This document shows positions 41,577 to 50,139 of a stretch of DNA of 64,000 nucleotides, piece after piece; the first letter of the stretch is position 1; every line of letters begins with the position of its first letter. Origin of the DNA: JAUMWX01 sp023394215 (GTDB lineage Bacteria; Bacillota; Clostridia; Tissierellales; Peptoniphilaceae); NCBI GenBank assembly GCA_050313995.1, contig JBNPMM010000001.1; one strand, 5' to 3'. Below the pieces are notes generated by a model. The model saw only the letters and a program-made list of their open reading frames with translations, did no database searches and was not told the DNA's origin. Made by a program: the position numbers and the translations under genes.

Positions 41577-41592
41577 GTCTTATCCCCCTCTA

Positions 41593-41904
41593 TTATTTAT
41601 CTAATTTTTCACCGGTCTTAACGCAAACACGAACCTTCTTGCCGTCAACAACTTCAGTTCTTGTTCTAACGCCTCTACCAAGCTTTTCATTATATAAAAG
41701 TACATTTGAGGCATCAATTTTACCTTCAAGCTTAACTATTCCACCCGGTTCTGTAGCAGTCCTTGGCTTCTTATGCTTAGTTTGAACGTTTACTCCCTCA
41801 ACTATTACTCTATTTTCTTTTGGAAATGCGCTAAGGACAGTACCAACTTTTCCTTTGTCTTTTCCAGAAATAACTTGTACCTTATCTCCAGTCTTAATAT
41901 GCAT
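41593..41904 (-). CDS. rplX: 50S ribosomal protein L24
   Basis: This 103-residue protein has an N-terminal KOW motif (MHIKTGDKVQVISGKDKGKVG), then VIVEGVNVQTKHKKPRTATEPGG and the C-terminal basic part. It follows rplN by 11 nt. Confidence 0.97.
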   Translation of the reverse strand: MHIKTGDKVQVISGKDKGKVGTVLSAFPKENRVIVEGVNVQTKHKKPRTATEPGGIVKLEGKIDASNVLLYNEKLGRGVRTRTEVVDGKKVRVCVKTGEKLDK

Positions 41905-41915
41905 TTCTTTCCTCC

Positions 41916-42284
41916 TTATAAAACTTCCGGTGCAAGTGATATTATCTTCATAAAACCATTTGCTCTAAGTTCTCTTGTAACAGGTCCAAATATACGAGTA
42001 CCTACCGGGTTCTTATCGTCTTTAACTATTACAGCTGCGTTGTCGTCAAATTTGATATATGAACCGTCTTCTCTTTCAACTCCGCTTACTGTTCTTACTA
42101 TAACAGCCTTAACTACACTACCCTTCTTTACAACTCCACCAGGAGTAGCACTCTTAACTGCGCATACTACTACGTCGCCAACATTAGCGTACTTTCTCTT
42201 AGTACCACCTAAAACTCTTATAACCAGTAGTTCTTTTGCACCTGAATTATCTGCAACTCTCATACGACTCTCAACTTGAATCAT
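41916..42284 (-). CDS. rplN: 50S ribosomal protein L14
   Basis: This 122-residue protein begins MIQVESRMRVADNSGAKELL. It has GDVVVCAVKSATPGGVVKKG and the C-terminal GTRIFGPVTRELRANGFMKI with SLAPEVL. Sequence and length are canonical. Confidence 0.97.
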   Translation of the reverse strand: MIQVESRMRVADNSGAKELLVIRVLGGTKRKYANVGDVVVCAVKSATPGGVVKKGSVVKAVIVRTVSGVEREDGSYIKFDDNAAVIVKDDKNPVGTRIFGPVTRELRANGFMKIISLAPEVL

Positions 42285-42311
42285 TTGAAATCCCCCTTTC
42301 AGTAATAAGAA

Positions 42312-42566
42312 TTATTTCGCTTGTTCAAGCACTTCTACAAGTCTATATCTCTTTGTCTTTGATAAAGGTCTTGTTTCCATTACTTGAACCTTGTCGCCAA
42401 GCTTAGCAACATTGTTTTCATCATGCGCTTTTATTTTCTTACTTCTCTTTATAAATTTTTTGTACATTGGATGTTTGATTGATGTTGAAACTTCAACAAC
42501 GATGGTCTTATCCATTTTATCTGATACAACTAAACCAATTTCAGTTCTTCTATTGTTTCTTTCCAT
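42312..42566 (-). CDS. rpsQ: 30S ribosomal protein S17
   Basis: This 84-residue OB-fold protein has GLVVSDKMDKTIVVEVSTSI, KHPMYKKFIKRSKKIKAHDE and the METRPLSKTKRYRLVEVLE tail. Its ATG lies 2 nt beyond the rpmC stop. Confidence 0.97.
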   Translation of the reverse strand: MERNNRRTEIGLVVSDKMDKTIVVEVSTSIKHPMYKKFIKRSKKIKAHDENNVAKLGDKVQVMETRPLSKTKRYRLVEVLEQAK

Positions 42567-42568
42567 GG

Positions 42569-42775
42569 TTAAGCCTCCCTGTTAATATTTAACTTTCTTT
42601 CAGTCATAATTGTTTTAACTCTTGCTATATCTTGCTTAACTGTTCCGATTGAATTCATGTTTTCGATTTGACCAGTTGCAGCTTGGAATCTCAAGTTAAA
42701 TAGTTCTTCTTTTAAACTACCTAATTTTTGATCTAATTCTTGATCTGATAATTTTCTTATTTCATTTGCCTTCAT
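42569..42775 (-). CDS. rpmC: 50S ribosomal protein L29
   Basis: This 68-residue helical hairpin protein begins MKANEIRKLSDQELDQKLGS and has KEELFNLRFQAATGQIEN and a VKQDIARVKTIMTERK tail. Its ATG overlaps the rplP stop by one base. Confidence 0.97.
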   Translation of the reverse strand: MKANEIRKLSDQELDQKLGSLKEELFNLRFQAATGQIENMNSIGTVKQDIARVKTIMTERKLNINREA

Positions 42776-43209
42776 TAAGCGTCACCCTCACTTTCTCCAA
42801 CTGATAGACGAGAAACAAATTTAGTCTTAATAGGTAACTTAGCTGAAGCTAATCTCATAGCTTCTCTTGCTACGTCTTCTGGAACCCCAGCCATTTCGAA
42901 TAAGATTCTTCCGGGTTTAACTACTGCTACCCAATACTCAGGAGCACCTTTACCGGAACCCATTCTTACTTCTGCAGGTTTCTTTGAAACTGGTTTGTCT
43001 GGGAATATTTTAATCCAAACATTACCACCTCTTTTTATATATCTTGTCATAGCTCTTCTGGCAGCTTCTATTTGATTAGAAGTAATCCAGCTTGGCTCTA
43101 ATGCTTGTAATCCGAAATCACCATATGCAATATGATTACCTGTTTGCGCTGTACCTCTCATTCTTCCTCTGTGAACTCTACGGCGCTTTACTCTTTTAGG
43201 CATTAGCAT
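42775..43209 (-). CDS. rplP: 50S ribosomal protein L16
   Basis: This 144-residue protein begins MLMPKRVKRRRVHRGRMRGT and has YGDFGLQALEPSWITSNQIE, the GSGKGAPEYWVAVVKPGRIL block and LASAKLPIKTKFV. The ATG at 43209 has GGAGG 7 nt upstream. Confidence 0.97.
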   Translation of the reverse strand: MLMPKRVKRRRVHRGRMRGTAQTGNHIAYGDFGLQALEPSWITSNQIEAARRAMTRYIKRGGNVWIKIFPDKPVSKKPAEVRMGSGKGAPEYWVAVVKPGRILFEMAGVPEDVAREAMRLASAKLPIKTKFVSRLSVGESEGDA

Positions 43210-43229
43210 AATAATTCCTCCTTTACCAA

Positions 43230-44030
43230 TTAAGCTTCCTTGTTGAAGCTTTTTTCACTTGGTTTACTGTAGTTTTTATTGCCAGTTCTTTTATTGAACT
43301 TTCTATCTTTCTTTTCTGAATCGTTTCCTCTTTTAGAGTTGTTTCTTCCTTCTCTTGCAGGTCTGTTCTTCTTTACCTTTACATCTTCAACAGATTTCAT
43401 TCCCGGAAGAACTTCTCCCTTATAGATCCAAACCTTAACACCAAGCTTTCCATAAGTTGTGTCAGCTTCTGCGAATCCGTATTCAATATCGGCTCTTAAA
43501 GTTTGTAGAGGTATATTTCCTTCAGAATAACCTTCAGTTCTCGCCATATCAGCACCACCAAGTCTTCCGGCAACTTGAGTCTTAATACCCTTTGCTCCCG
43601 CCTTCATTGTTCTTTGGATAGCTTGCTTCATAGCACGTCTGAATGTAATTCTTCTTTCAAGGTCTCCTGCTATCTTTTCTGCAACTAATTGTGCATTTAT
43701 ATCAACGTTTTTGATTTCTTCAACGTTAACTATAACAGCCTTGCCTGTTAACTTTTCCAAATCTGCCTTAATTTGTTCAACGCCTGCTCCTGCCTTACCG
43801 ATAATCATACCAGGCTTTGCAGTAAATATTGTTATCTTAACTCTATTTAAAGTTCTTTCAATATCAAGTTTTGCTATACCGGCTTCAAATTGAGATTTCT
43901 TAACAACTTTTCTTATCTTTTGGTCTTCTACTAACAGGTTACCGAAATCTTTTTTGTCAGCGAACCATTTAGAATTCCAATCTTTAATAATCCCAACTCT
44001 CATACCATGTGGATTAACTTTTTGACCCAT
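43230..44030 (-). CDS. rpsC: 30S ribosomal protein S3 with a basic C-terminal extension
   Basis: This 266-residue protein is about 45 residues longer than usual S3. The core has MGQKVNPHGMRVGIIKDWNS, the KH-domain GMIIGKAGAGVEQIKADLEK, and GRLGGADMARTEGYSEG, ending near GEVLPGMKSVEDVKV. After about residue 222 it continues with a low-complexity tail rich in Lys, Arg, Asn, Ser and Glu. The tail is probably disordered and may contact mRNA or rRNA. Similar extensions occur in some related anaerobes. Confidence 0.96.
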   Translation of the reverse strand: MGQKVNPHGMRVGIIKDWNSKWFADKKDFGNLLVEDQKIRKVVKKSQFEAGIAKLDIERTLNRVKITIFTAKPGMIIGKAGAGVEQIKADLEKLTGKAVIVNVEEIKNVDINAQLVAEKIAGDLERRITFRRAMKQAIQRTMKAGAKGIKTQVAGRLGGADMARTEGYSEGNIPLQTLRADIEYGFAEADTTYGKLGVKVWIYKGEVLPGMKSVEDVKVKKNRPAREGRNNSKRGNDSEKKDRKFNKRTGNKNYSKPSEKSFNKEA

Positions 44031-44040
44031 TAGCGTCCTC

Positions 44041-44376
44041 CTATTCTACTTCTACTACAGTCACACCAACGTGTGCTGTTCTCTTTAATATTGGATAAGC
44101 TGATCCTTTAGCTTTTGGTCTATATCTTTTCATTGTAGGACCGTCATTTGCCCAAGCCTTACCAACTACTAAGTTTTCTCTATTCAAACCAAAGTTATGT
44201 TCTGCATTAGCGATTGCTGATTTCAAAACATCTTCAAGGATTCTTGCACCCTTTTTAGGAGTAAACTTTAGAATAGTTAATGCTTCATCCACATTTTTTC
44301 CTCTTATTTCCGCACAGATAAAATGTACTTTACGAGGAGAAATACGTACGTATTTTGCTTCTGCTCTTGTTTCCAT
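44041..44376 (-). CDS. rplV: 50S ribosomal protein L22
   Basis: This 111-residue protein begins METRAEAKYVRISPRKVHFI and has the exit-tunnel hairpin region KRYRPKAKGSAYPILKRTAH. The frame is open further upstream, but the ATG at 44376 has GGAAGGGG close before it and gives the standard length. The upstream part overlaps rpsS out of frame. Confidence 0.97.
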   Translation of the reverse strand: METRAEAKYVRISPRKVHFICAEIRGKNVDEALTILKFTPKKGARILEDVLKSAIANAEHNFGLNRENLVVGKAWANDGPTMKRYRPKAKGSAYPILKRTAHVGVTVVEVE

Positions 44377-44389
44377 ATTTTCCCCTTCC

Positions 44390-44668
44390 TTATCTAACTT
44401 TACTGGACTTGTCAGCTGCATGTCCCTTGTATGTTCTTGTAGGAACAAATTCTCCCAATTTATGTCCTACCATGTCTTCTGTAATATATATAGGCACGTG
44501 TTTTCTGCCATCATGTATTGCTATTGTGTGTCCAACGAATTCTGGAAATATTGTTGAACGTCTTGACCAAGTCTTTATAACTTTCTTTTGGTCTTCATTA
44601 TTTAGTTCAACCACTTTCTTCATCAAGTGATCGTCACAAAATGGTCCCTTTTTTAGAGATCTTCCCAT
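44390..44668 (-). CDS. rpsS: 30S ribosomal protein S19
   Basis: This 92-residue protein begins MGRSLKKGPFCDDHLMKKV and has WSRRSTIFPEFVGHTIAIHD, VPIYITEDMVGHKLGEFVPT and RTYKGHA. Canonical in all respects. Confidence 0.97.
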   Translation of the reverse strand: MGRSLKKGPFCDDHLMKKVVELNNEDQKKVIKTWSRRSTIFPEFVGHTIAIHDGRKHVPIYITEDMVGHKLGEFVPTRTYKGHAADKSSKVR

Positions 44669-44686
44669 TGATATCCTCCTGTAAGA

Positions 44687-45520
44687 TTATTTACTGTTTC
44701 TTCTTCTTATAATGTCTTTATTTGAGCTCTTCTTTAAGTCTCTTGTCTTAACACCACGAGATTTCTTACCCCATGGAGTCATTGGTTGAGGTCTACCGAT
44801 TGGAGCTCTACCTTCCCCACCACCGTGAGGGTGGTCTACCGGGTTCATGGCAGATCCTCTTACGTGAGGTCTTTTGCCTGTATATCTCATCTTACCGGCC
44901 TTACCCATATTGGTAAGTTCGTGTTCCAAGTTACCAACTTGACCAACTGTAGCTCTACATTCTAAGTTAATTCTTCTAATCTCGCCTGAAGGCAATTTGA
45001 TTAGGGCATACTTTCCTTCTTTACCTGCTATTGAAGCTTCAGCTCCCGCTGTTCTTACAAGTTGTCCACCCTTACCTGCTTTAAGTTCGATATTGTGGAT
45101 GATTGTACCTACAGGTATAAACTTTAGTTTTAGAGAGTTACCGACAATAATATCGGCATTTTCTCCTGCTTCTACAGTCATGCCTACCTTTAGGCCTTTT
45201 GGAGCCAATATATATCTCTTTTCTCCATCTAAATAATGAATAAGAGCTATATTTGCTGTTCTGTTAGGATCGTATTCAATAGCTGCTACCTTTCCAGGTA
45301 CGCCTTCCTTATCTCTCTTGAAGTCGATAATTCTATATTTTCTCTTAACACCGCCCCCTCTGAAACGAACGGTAATTCTTCCGTAGTTATTTCTACCACC
45401 GGTGCTCTTAAGACTTGTTGTTAATGATTTTTCAGGTTTTGTTTTTGTAATCTCATCAAAAGATAAAACACTCATTGAACGAAGTCCGGCAGATGTTGGT
45501 TTATACTTTTTAATTGCCAT
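44687..45520 (-). CDS. rplB: 50S ribosomal protein L2
   Basis: This 277-residue protein near the peptidyl-transferase centre has MAIKKYKPTSAGLRSMSVL, GGRNNYGRITVRFRGGGVKR, the conserved VRGSAMNPVDHPHGGGEGRA (residues ~221-240) with its key His, and the C-terminal KKSSNKDIIRRRNSK. Confidence 0.97.
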   Translation of the reverse strand: MAIKKYKPTSAGLRSMSVLSFDEITKTKPEKSLTTSLKSTGGRNNYGRITVRFRGGGVKRKYRIIDFKRDKEGVPGKVAAIEYDPNRTANIALIHYLDGEKRYILAPKGLKVGMTVEAGENADIIVGNSLKLKFIPVGTIIHNIELKAGKGGQLVRTAGAEASIAGKEGKYALIKLPSGEIRRINLECRATVGQVGNLEHELTNMGKAGKMRYTGKRPHVRGSAMNPVDHPHGGGEGRAPIGRPQPMTPWGKKSRGVKTRDLKKSSNKDIIRRRNSK

Positions 45521-45539
45521 TTCTTATCCTCCTATCCGA

Positions 45540-45833
45540 TTACATATTTTCAAAGAAAGCTATAGTCTTAGAATCTTCCTTAAGAGTTACGATAGCTTTT
45601 TTCCAATCGCTCTTCTTACCAACCCTATTTCCTACTCTTGTCTTTTTCCCAAGAACGTTCATTGTATTAACGCTCTTAACCTTTACTCCGTCAAAGATAG
45701 CTTCAAGAGCTTCTTTGATTTCAGCCTTGTTAGCCTTCTTATCTACTCTAAATGTATATTTTCTTTCATTCATCATATCCATAGACTTTTCAGTAACTAT
45801 TGGAGATAAAATTACATCATATGGTGATTTCAT
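45540..45833 (-). CDS. rplW: 50S ribosomal protein L23
   Basis: This 97-residue protein at the exit-tunnel rim has SPYDVILSPIVTEKSMDMMN, YTFRVDKKANKAEIKEALEA and VKSVNTMNVLGKKTRVGNRV. Its ATG overlaps the rplD stop by one base. Confidence 0.97.
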   Translation of the reverse strand: MKSPYDVILSPIVTEKSMDMMNERKYTFRVDKKANKAEIKEALEAIFDGVKVKSVNTMNVLGKKTRVGNRVGKKSDWKKAIVTLKEDSKTIAFFENM

Positions 45834-46456
45834 TATATGAATACCTCCTCTGCTTTCTTAACTGCAGCTTCAGTTATAACTAATGAATTATGTCTTAATA
45901 AATCATATACGTTAATATTGTTTACTACGCAAACTTCAACGCCTTCAATATTTCTGAATGATCTGTAAACATGTTCATTTGTTTCGTCTATAACTACCAA
46001 TGCAGTCTTATCAGCTTTGATATTGTTTAGAATTTCCTTAGCAGTCTTTGTGCTAAATTCATTCAATGATAATTCGTTTAATACTATAATTTCTTCTTCT
46101 ACTACCTTTGAAGTAAGTACTGACTTAAGTGCAAGTCTTCTTACCTTCTTAGGAATTGCGTATGAATAATCTCTCGGTTTCGGAGCAAATACAACTCCAC
46201 CGCCTCTCCATTGCGGAGATCTTATTGAACCTTGTCTTGCTCTACCTGTACCCTTTTGTCTCCATGGCTTCTTACCGCCACCTGAAACTTCAGCTCTTGT
46301 CTTAGCTGACTGTGTACCTTGTCTCTTGTTTGCAAGTTGATTTTTTACCGCTTCATAAACTACATGTTCATTTACGTCTATTCCAAATAATTGTTCAGAT
46401 AGTTCAAGGCTCCCTACTTGTTCACCTTTAATATTTAATACATTAACATTAGGCAT
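45833..46456 (-). CDS. rplD: 50S ribosomal protein L4
   Basis: This 207-residue protein has the extended loop KTRAEVSGGGKKPWRQKGTG RARQGSIRSPQWRGGGVVF (around residues 53-90), then SYAIPKKVRRLALKSVLT. In several bacteria L4 also represses its own S10 operon. The leader before rpsJ is the place to look for such control. Confidence 0.97.
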   Translation of the reverse strand: MPNVNVLNIKGEQVGSLELSEQLFGIDVNEHVVYEAVKNQLANKRQGTQSAKTRAEVSGGGKKPWRQKGTGRARQGSIRSPQWRGGGVVFAPKPRDYSYAIPKKVRRLALKSVLTSKVVEEEIIVLNELSLNEFSTKTAKEILNNIKADKTALVVIDETNEHVYRSFRNIEGVEVCVVNNINVYDLLRHNSLVITEAAVKKAEEVFI

Positions 46457-46470
46457 ATTCTATCTCCTTC

Positions 46471-47103
46471 CTATTTAGAAACTTTCTTAGCTTCTTTAAT
46501 AGTAACAAGTCCACCCTTAGGTCCTGGAATAGCACCCTTAACTAATAATAAGTTCTTTTCCACATCAACTCTTACCACTGTAAGGTTTTGTACTGTTACT
46601 CTATCATGACCCATCTTTCCTGAGCCTTTTCTTCCTTTAAACACTCTTGCCGGGAAAGAACCTGCAGATCTCGCACCTGCTACTCTATGAGACTTTGAAC
46701 CGTGACCCATAGGCCCTCTGCTGTAATTATGTCTCTTGATAGCACCTTGAGTTCCCTTACCCTTTGATGTTCCTATAACATCTACAACATCATTGGCACT
46801 GAAAATATCAGCCTTAAATTCTTGTCCTAAAGAATATCCTTCAGTTGATTCAACTCTGAATTCTCTTACGTGTTTCTTAAGTTCGACATTTGCCTTTGCA
46901 AAATGTCCCTTCATTGGTTGATTACTGTGTTTTTCTTTTAATTCCAAGTAACCAACTTGAACCGCATTGTATCCATCAGTTTCCACAGTCTTTAACTGTG
47001 TAACTACCATCGGTCCTGCTTCAACTACTGTAACCGGAATTACCTTACCAGTTTCATCAAATAGTTGAGTCATACCAAGTTTTCTTCCTAAAATACCTTT
47101 CAC
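46471..47103 (-). CDS. rplC: 50S ribosomal protein L3
   Basis: This 210-residue protein begins MKGILGRKLGMTQLFDETGK and has VIGTSKGKGTQGAIKRHNYS, the methylation-region RGPMGHGSKSHRVAGARSAG, and GSFPARVFKGRKGSGKMGHD. The start codon is GTG at 47103, with GGAGG 6 nt upstream. Confidence 0.97.
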   Translation of the reverse strand: MKGILGRKLGMTQLFDETGKVIPVTVVEAGPMVVTQLKTVETDGYNAVQVGYLELKEKHSNQPMKGHFAKANVELKKHVREFRVESTEGYSLGQEFKADIFSANDVVDVIGTSKGKGTQGAIKRHNYSRGPMGHGSKSHRVAGARSAGSFPARVFKGRKGSGKMGHDRVTVQNLTVVRVDVEKNLLLVKGAIPGPKGGLVTIKEAKKVSK

Positions 47104-47153
47104 TATTTTCCTCCTAATCTTACATTGGATTGCAAAGCAATCATACTAAGTGC

Positions 47154-47465
47154 TTAAAGCTTAATTTCAATATCTACACCTGCAGGTAGATTCAACTTCT
47201 TAAGAGCATCTAAAGTCTTTGCATTCGGATTGATAATATCAATAAGTCTCTTATGAGTTCTTTGTTCAAATTGTTCTCTTGAATCTTTGTACTTATGAAC
47301 AGCTCTGATGATTGTTACTCTTTCAATCTCTGTTGGTAGCGGAATAGGTCCTGAAACCTCTGCTCCACTTCTCTTACATGCTTCTACGATCTTTGCTGCT
47401 GAAGAATCTATAACTTCATGATCGTACGCTCTTAATCTGATTCTGATTTTTTGCTTTTTAGCCAT
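47154..47465 (-). CDS. rpsJ: 30S ribosomal protein S10
   Basis: This 103-residue protein, also the NusE antitermination factor, has KIRIRLRAYDHEVIDSSAAK, VSGPIPLPTEIERVTIIRAV and HKDSREQFEQRTHKRLIDI-like sequence (here YKDSREQFEQRTHKRLIDII). It is the first gene of the super-operon. The genes usually upstream (rpsL, rpsG, fusA, tuf) are not in this window. Confidence 0.97.
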   Translation of the reverse strand: MAKKQKIRIRLRAYDHEVIDSSAAKIVEACKRSGAEVSGPIPLPTEIERVTIIRAVHKYKDSREQFEQRTHKRLIDIINPNAKTLDALKKLNLPAGVDIEIKL

Positions 47466-47651
47466 TTTTTCCTCCTACGAACTTCACGTCACAGCCATAC
47501 TCTTTGCCGGGTGTACCACTGCCGACCCTTAAAAAATCTGAATACGCTGTGTCGCTCAAATTTAGATTTGAACTAACTCCGTGCGAATTACCCAAGCTAT
47601 TAAAGAAGTTATAACCTGGCAACCTCTCACTTCTTCGCTAAAATTCAGTAC
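47466..47651 (-). promoter_or_regulatory. Structured 5' leader of the S10 operon
   Basis: Between the promoter and rpsJ lie about 185 nt of comparatively G+C-rich, non-coding sequence. One clear hairpin is TCAAATCTAAATTTGA near 47556-47575. Imperfect stems lie near the ribosome-binding site, for example in GGTCGGCAGTGGTACACCCGGC. This is a candidate ribosomal-protein autoregulatory leader. I cannot match a family by eye. Confidence 0.4.
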
Positions 47652-47657
47652 CTATAT

Positions 47658-47686
47658 ATATTACTAAAAAGCCCTTCTTTAGGCAA
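47658..47686 (-). promoter_or_regulatory. Promoter of the S10-spc-alpha super-operon
   Basis: TTGCCT (47686-47681) and TAATAT (47663-47658) have a 17-nt spacer on the minus strand. No other plausible promoter was seen between here and rplQ. Confidence 0.55.
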
Positions 47687-47919
47687 ATTATTTTTATTTT
47701 TTTTATATTTTCTTAAAATTTTATTAATTTTTCTTAACATTATCCGCCTGAGCATTTTCTTCTTTATTATATATAAAAATTATATATCTCGAACAATTCC
47801 ATATTATATATTAAAATATTAATATATTGCCCTACAAATTTACTTATTTTTAATATTGAATTTATTTAATCTTTACTTTATGTTATATTATTTATGCAAT
47901 TAATATTATGGAGGAAATT

Positions 47920-49527
47920 ATGACCTTTTTACCAGCATTACTTGGAGGTTTGGCTCTCTTTTTGTACGGCATGGACATGATGGGAAACGGTCTTGAATTA
48001 CTTGCAGGCAACAGGTTGCAGTCTATACTTGAAAAGCTTACGAGCAACAAGCTTATGGGTGTACTTGTCGGTGCCGCTATCACAGCTATTATACAAAGTT
48101 CTTCAGCAACTACGGTAATGGCTGTCGGTTTCGTAAATTCAAAGATCATGACCCTATCTCAAGCTATCTACATAATCATGGGAGCAAACATAGGAACAAC
48201 AGTTACAGGCCAATTACTTAGACTTGACATGAAGTCAATAGCGCCTATTATAGCCTTTATAGGCATGGTGCTTTTTATGTTTTCAAACAAAAGAAAACTT
48301 AAACATTCCGGTCAAATAATCTTAGGTTTGGGACTATTATTTATGGGAATGGGAATCATGGGAGATGCGGTTTCTCCTTTGAAAGATAACGAAGCTTTCC
48401 AAAACCTTATATCACAAGTATCAAATCCTTTTGTAGCGATTATAATAGGAACCGTGGTTACAGCTATACTGCAAAGTTCATCTGCAACAAACGGTATTCT
48501 TCAAACCCTTGCAGCGAATGGACTTATAGCATTTAACACTTCTTATTTTATAATACTCGGTCAAAATATAGGAACCTGTATCACATCCATATTAGCCAGT
48601 ATCGGGGCATCAAAAAATGCAAAAAGAGCCGCTACTTCCCACGTTTTATTCAACGTGTTCGGTACAGTGGTATTTTCAATATTAGCCCTTTCATTACCGA
48701 TAATACCTATGGTTGCAGGCTGGACTCCGGCTTCACCAAAAGCTCAAATAGCAAATATGCATACCCTATTTAACGTAGTTACAACAGTTATACTCCTACC
48801 TTTCACCGGTATGTTGGCAAAAGCCGCAAATCATATAGTAAAGGGAGAAGATCAGGACGCAAGCCAAATAATGGCTCTAAACTATATAAACAAAAACACA
48901 ATTTCCGATTCTATAATTATGGTAGCTTCCGTAAAGCAGGAAATCATCAGGATGTATAATATAGCTAAAACAAATATAAAGCTTGCCACAGGAAATTTTG
49001 AAAAATTCAACGAAGAAGTTTCCCACCAAATAGAATTAAACGAAGAACTTTTAGATTTTCTTAACAGCGAAATCACGTCATATACAGTAAAAAATATGAC
49101 TCAAGAATTCACTAAAGAACAATCCAAGCAATTATCCTACTATATAAAAATCATATCAAATATAGAGCGTATAGGAGACTACGCCTACAATATAAACAAT
49201 CTTGCAAAAGATATGAAGCAAAAAAATCTTAACTTCTCCGAAGAAGCCCTTAAGGAAATTAAGGACTCCATAGTCTTAATAGACCAACTATTTGACGAGA
49301 TGTCAAACAGCTGGAAAGATGAAGACTTCGATTTAAATAAGATTAGAACTACAGCTTTCAGGATCACGGACCTTGTAGAAAAAAACAGGATAAATCATTT
49401 GGAAAGAATGCAAACCGGAGAATGCAATACGGAAACCGGGCTTATATATGACAAATATTACACTTATTATATAAGGGCTAAAGATCATATAATAAACATA
49501 ACAAATTCATTATCGGCAATACATTAA
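47920..49527 (+). CDS. Na+/phosphate cotransporter with PhoU-like domain (NptA/YjbB type)
   Basis: This 535-residue protein has two inverted membrane repeats, each with a QSSSAT motif (TAIIQSSSATTVMAVGFV and TAILQSSSATNGIL), the hallmark of type II Na/Pi cotransporters. A C-terminal PhoU-like helical domain (about residues 345-530) includes IKIISNIERIGDYAYNINNL. I choose the ATG at 47920, which has GGAGG 7 nt upstream; an ATG 12 nt earlier overlaps that site. It could import or export phosphate. It is divergent from the ribosomal super-operon. Confidence 0.9.
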   Translation: MTFLPALLGGLALFLYGMDMMGNGLELLAGNRLQSILEKLTSNKLMGVLVGAAITAIIQSSSATTVMAVGFVNSKIMTLSQAIYIIMGANIGTTVTGQLLRLDMKSIAPIIAFIGMVLFMFSNKRKLKHSGQIILGLGLLFMGMGIMGDAVSPLKDNEAFQNLISQVSNPFVAIIIGTVVTAILQSSSATNGILQTLAANGLIAFNTSYFIILGQNIGTCITSILASIGASKNAKRAATSHVLFNVFGTVVFSILALSLPIIPMVAGWTPASPKAQIANMHTLFNVVTTVILLPFTGMLAKAANHIVKGEDQDASQIMALNYINKNTISDSIIMVASVKQEIIRMYNIAKTNIKLATGNFEKFNEEVSHQIELNEELLDFLNSEITSYTVKNMTQEFTKEQSKQLSYYIKIISNIERIGDYAYNINNLAKDMKQKNLNFSEEALKEIKDSIVLIDQLFDEMSNSWKDEDFDLNKIRTTAFRITDLVEKNRINHLERMQTGECNTETGLIYDKYYTYYIRAKDHIINITNSLSAIH

Positions 49528-49531
49528 ACTA

Positions 49532-49560
49532 AAAGATGCTGTTTTCAGCATCTTTTTTTA
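49532..49560 (+). terminator. Terminator of the Na/Pi cotransporter gene
   Basis: A perfect 10-bp stem (AAAGATGCTG/CAGCATCTTT) with a TTTT loop ends in T7. Confidence 0.92.
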
Positions 49561-49898
49561 TACTCTTAAACTCATAAATTAAAATATGAAAAAAAATATA
49601 TATAATAAAAAACACAAGCGGTTTCATGATTTCCAAGCATTGACACAAGAGAAATAAGAGGGTATCTTATTATTATCTAGGATGAATGGAAATTCATTTT
49701 CATGACTTAGATTAAACGAAATGCGGCTCCAAATACTTTATTAGTATTACCGCTAAGAATCCTTCTAATAAGTTACATAATTTGGAGCGCATTTTACAGT
49801 AAATTAAATATAAGAAATTTTTATTTTTAATTTTCATTTAGTAATGATGGCAGATTTTATCTGCCATCAACCCCTTTTAAAAAAATATTTAAAAACAC
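49561..49898. other. Non-coding interval before the tRNA genes
   Basis: No gene is seen on either strand. The only notable structure is the long imperfect palindrome at 49719-49795. The remainder is AT-rich with a small TGAAT/ATTCA dyad near 49683. Confidence 0.5.
49719..49795. repeat. Long imperfect palindrome, possible MITE or hairpin element
   Basis: The outer arms AAATGCG-G-CTCCAAAT and ATTTGGAGCGCATTT are complementary over 15 bp with one bulged G. Inner ACTTTATTAG and CTAATAAGT extend the fold to about 77 nt. No T-run follows on either strand and no gene needs a terminator here, so it does not look like one. Confidence 0.55.
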
Positions 49899-49927
49899 TT
49901 GACAATCATATAAAAAGATTGTATATT
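49899..49927 (+). promoter_or_regulatory. Promoter of the tRNA-His/tRNA-Leu operon
   Basis: A perfect TTGACA (49899-49904) and TATATT (49922-49927) have a 17-nt spacer, about 36 nt before tRNA-His. Confidence 0.8.
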
Positions 49928-49962
49928 ATATAAGGTAATCACATTACGTGCACGGGCACTCT

Positions 49963-50039
49963 GGTGAGTATGGCCTAGCGGTTAGGGCGCCAGATTGTGG
50001 CTCTGGAGGTCGTGGGTTCAAATCCCATTACTCACCCCA
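49963..50039 (+). tRNA. tRNA-His (anticodon GUG)
   Basis: A complete cloverleaf: acceptor GTGAGTA/TACTCAC with an encoded G at -1 (49963), the identity element of tRNA-His. The anticodon stem CCAGA/TCTGG carries loop TTGTGGC. The T arm is GTGGGTTCAAATCCCAT, and CCA is encoded. Confidence 0.96.
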
Positions 50040-50044
50040 TACTT

Positions 50045-50128
50045 GCGGGAATGGCGGAATTGGCAGACGCGCTAGACTTAGGATCTAGTGTCATTGACGT
50101 GGGGGTTCAAGTCCTCTTTCCCGCACCA
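50045..50128 (+). tRNA. tRNA-Leu (anticodon UAG)
   Basis: Acceptor GCGGGAA/TTCCCGC, D arm with TGGCAGACGC, anticodon stem CTAGA/TCTAG with loop CTTAGGA, a long class II variable arm (TGTCATTGACGT) and encoded CCA. It follows tRNA-His after 5 nt. Confidence 0.96.
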
Positions 50129-50139
50129 GTGGTTATATG

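Noticed and set aside
39590..42279. Several 130-170-codon plus-strand open frames across the ribosomal genes
   Set aside because: They are shadows of rplR, rplF, rplX and rplN; no ribosome-binding sites and no families recognised.
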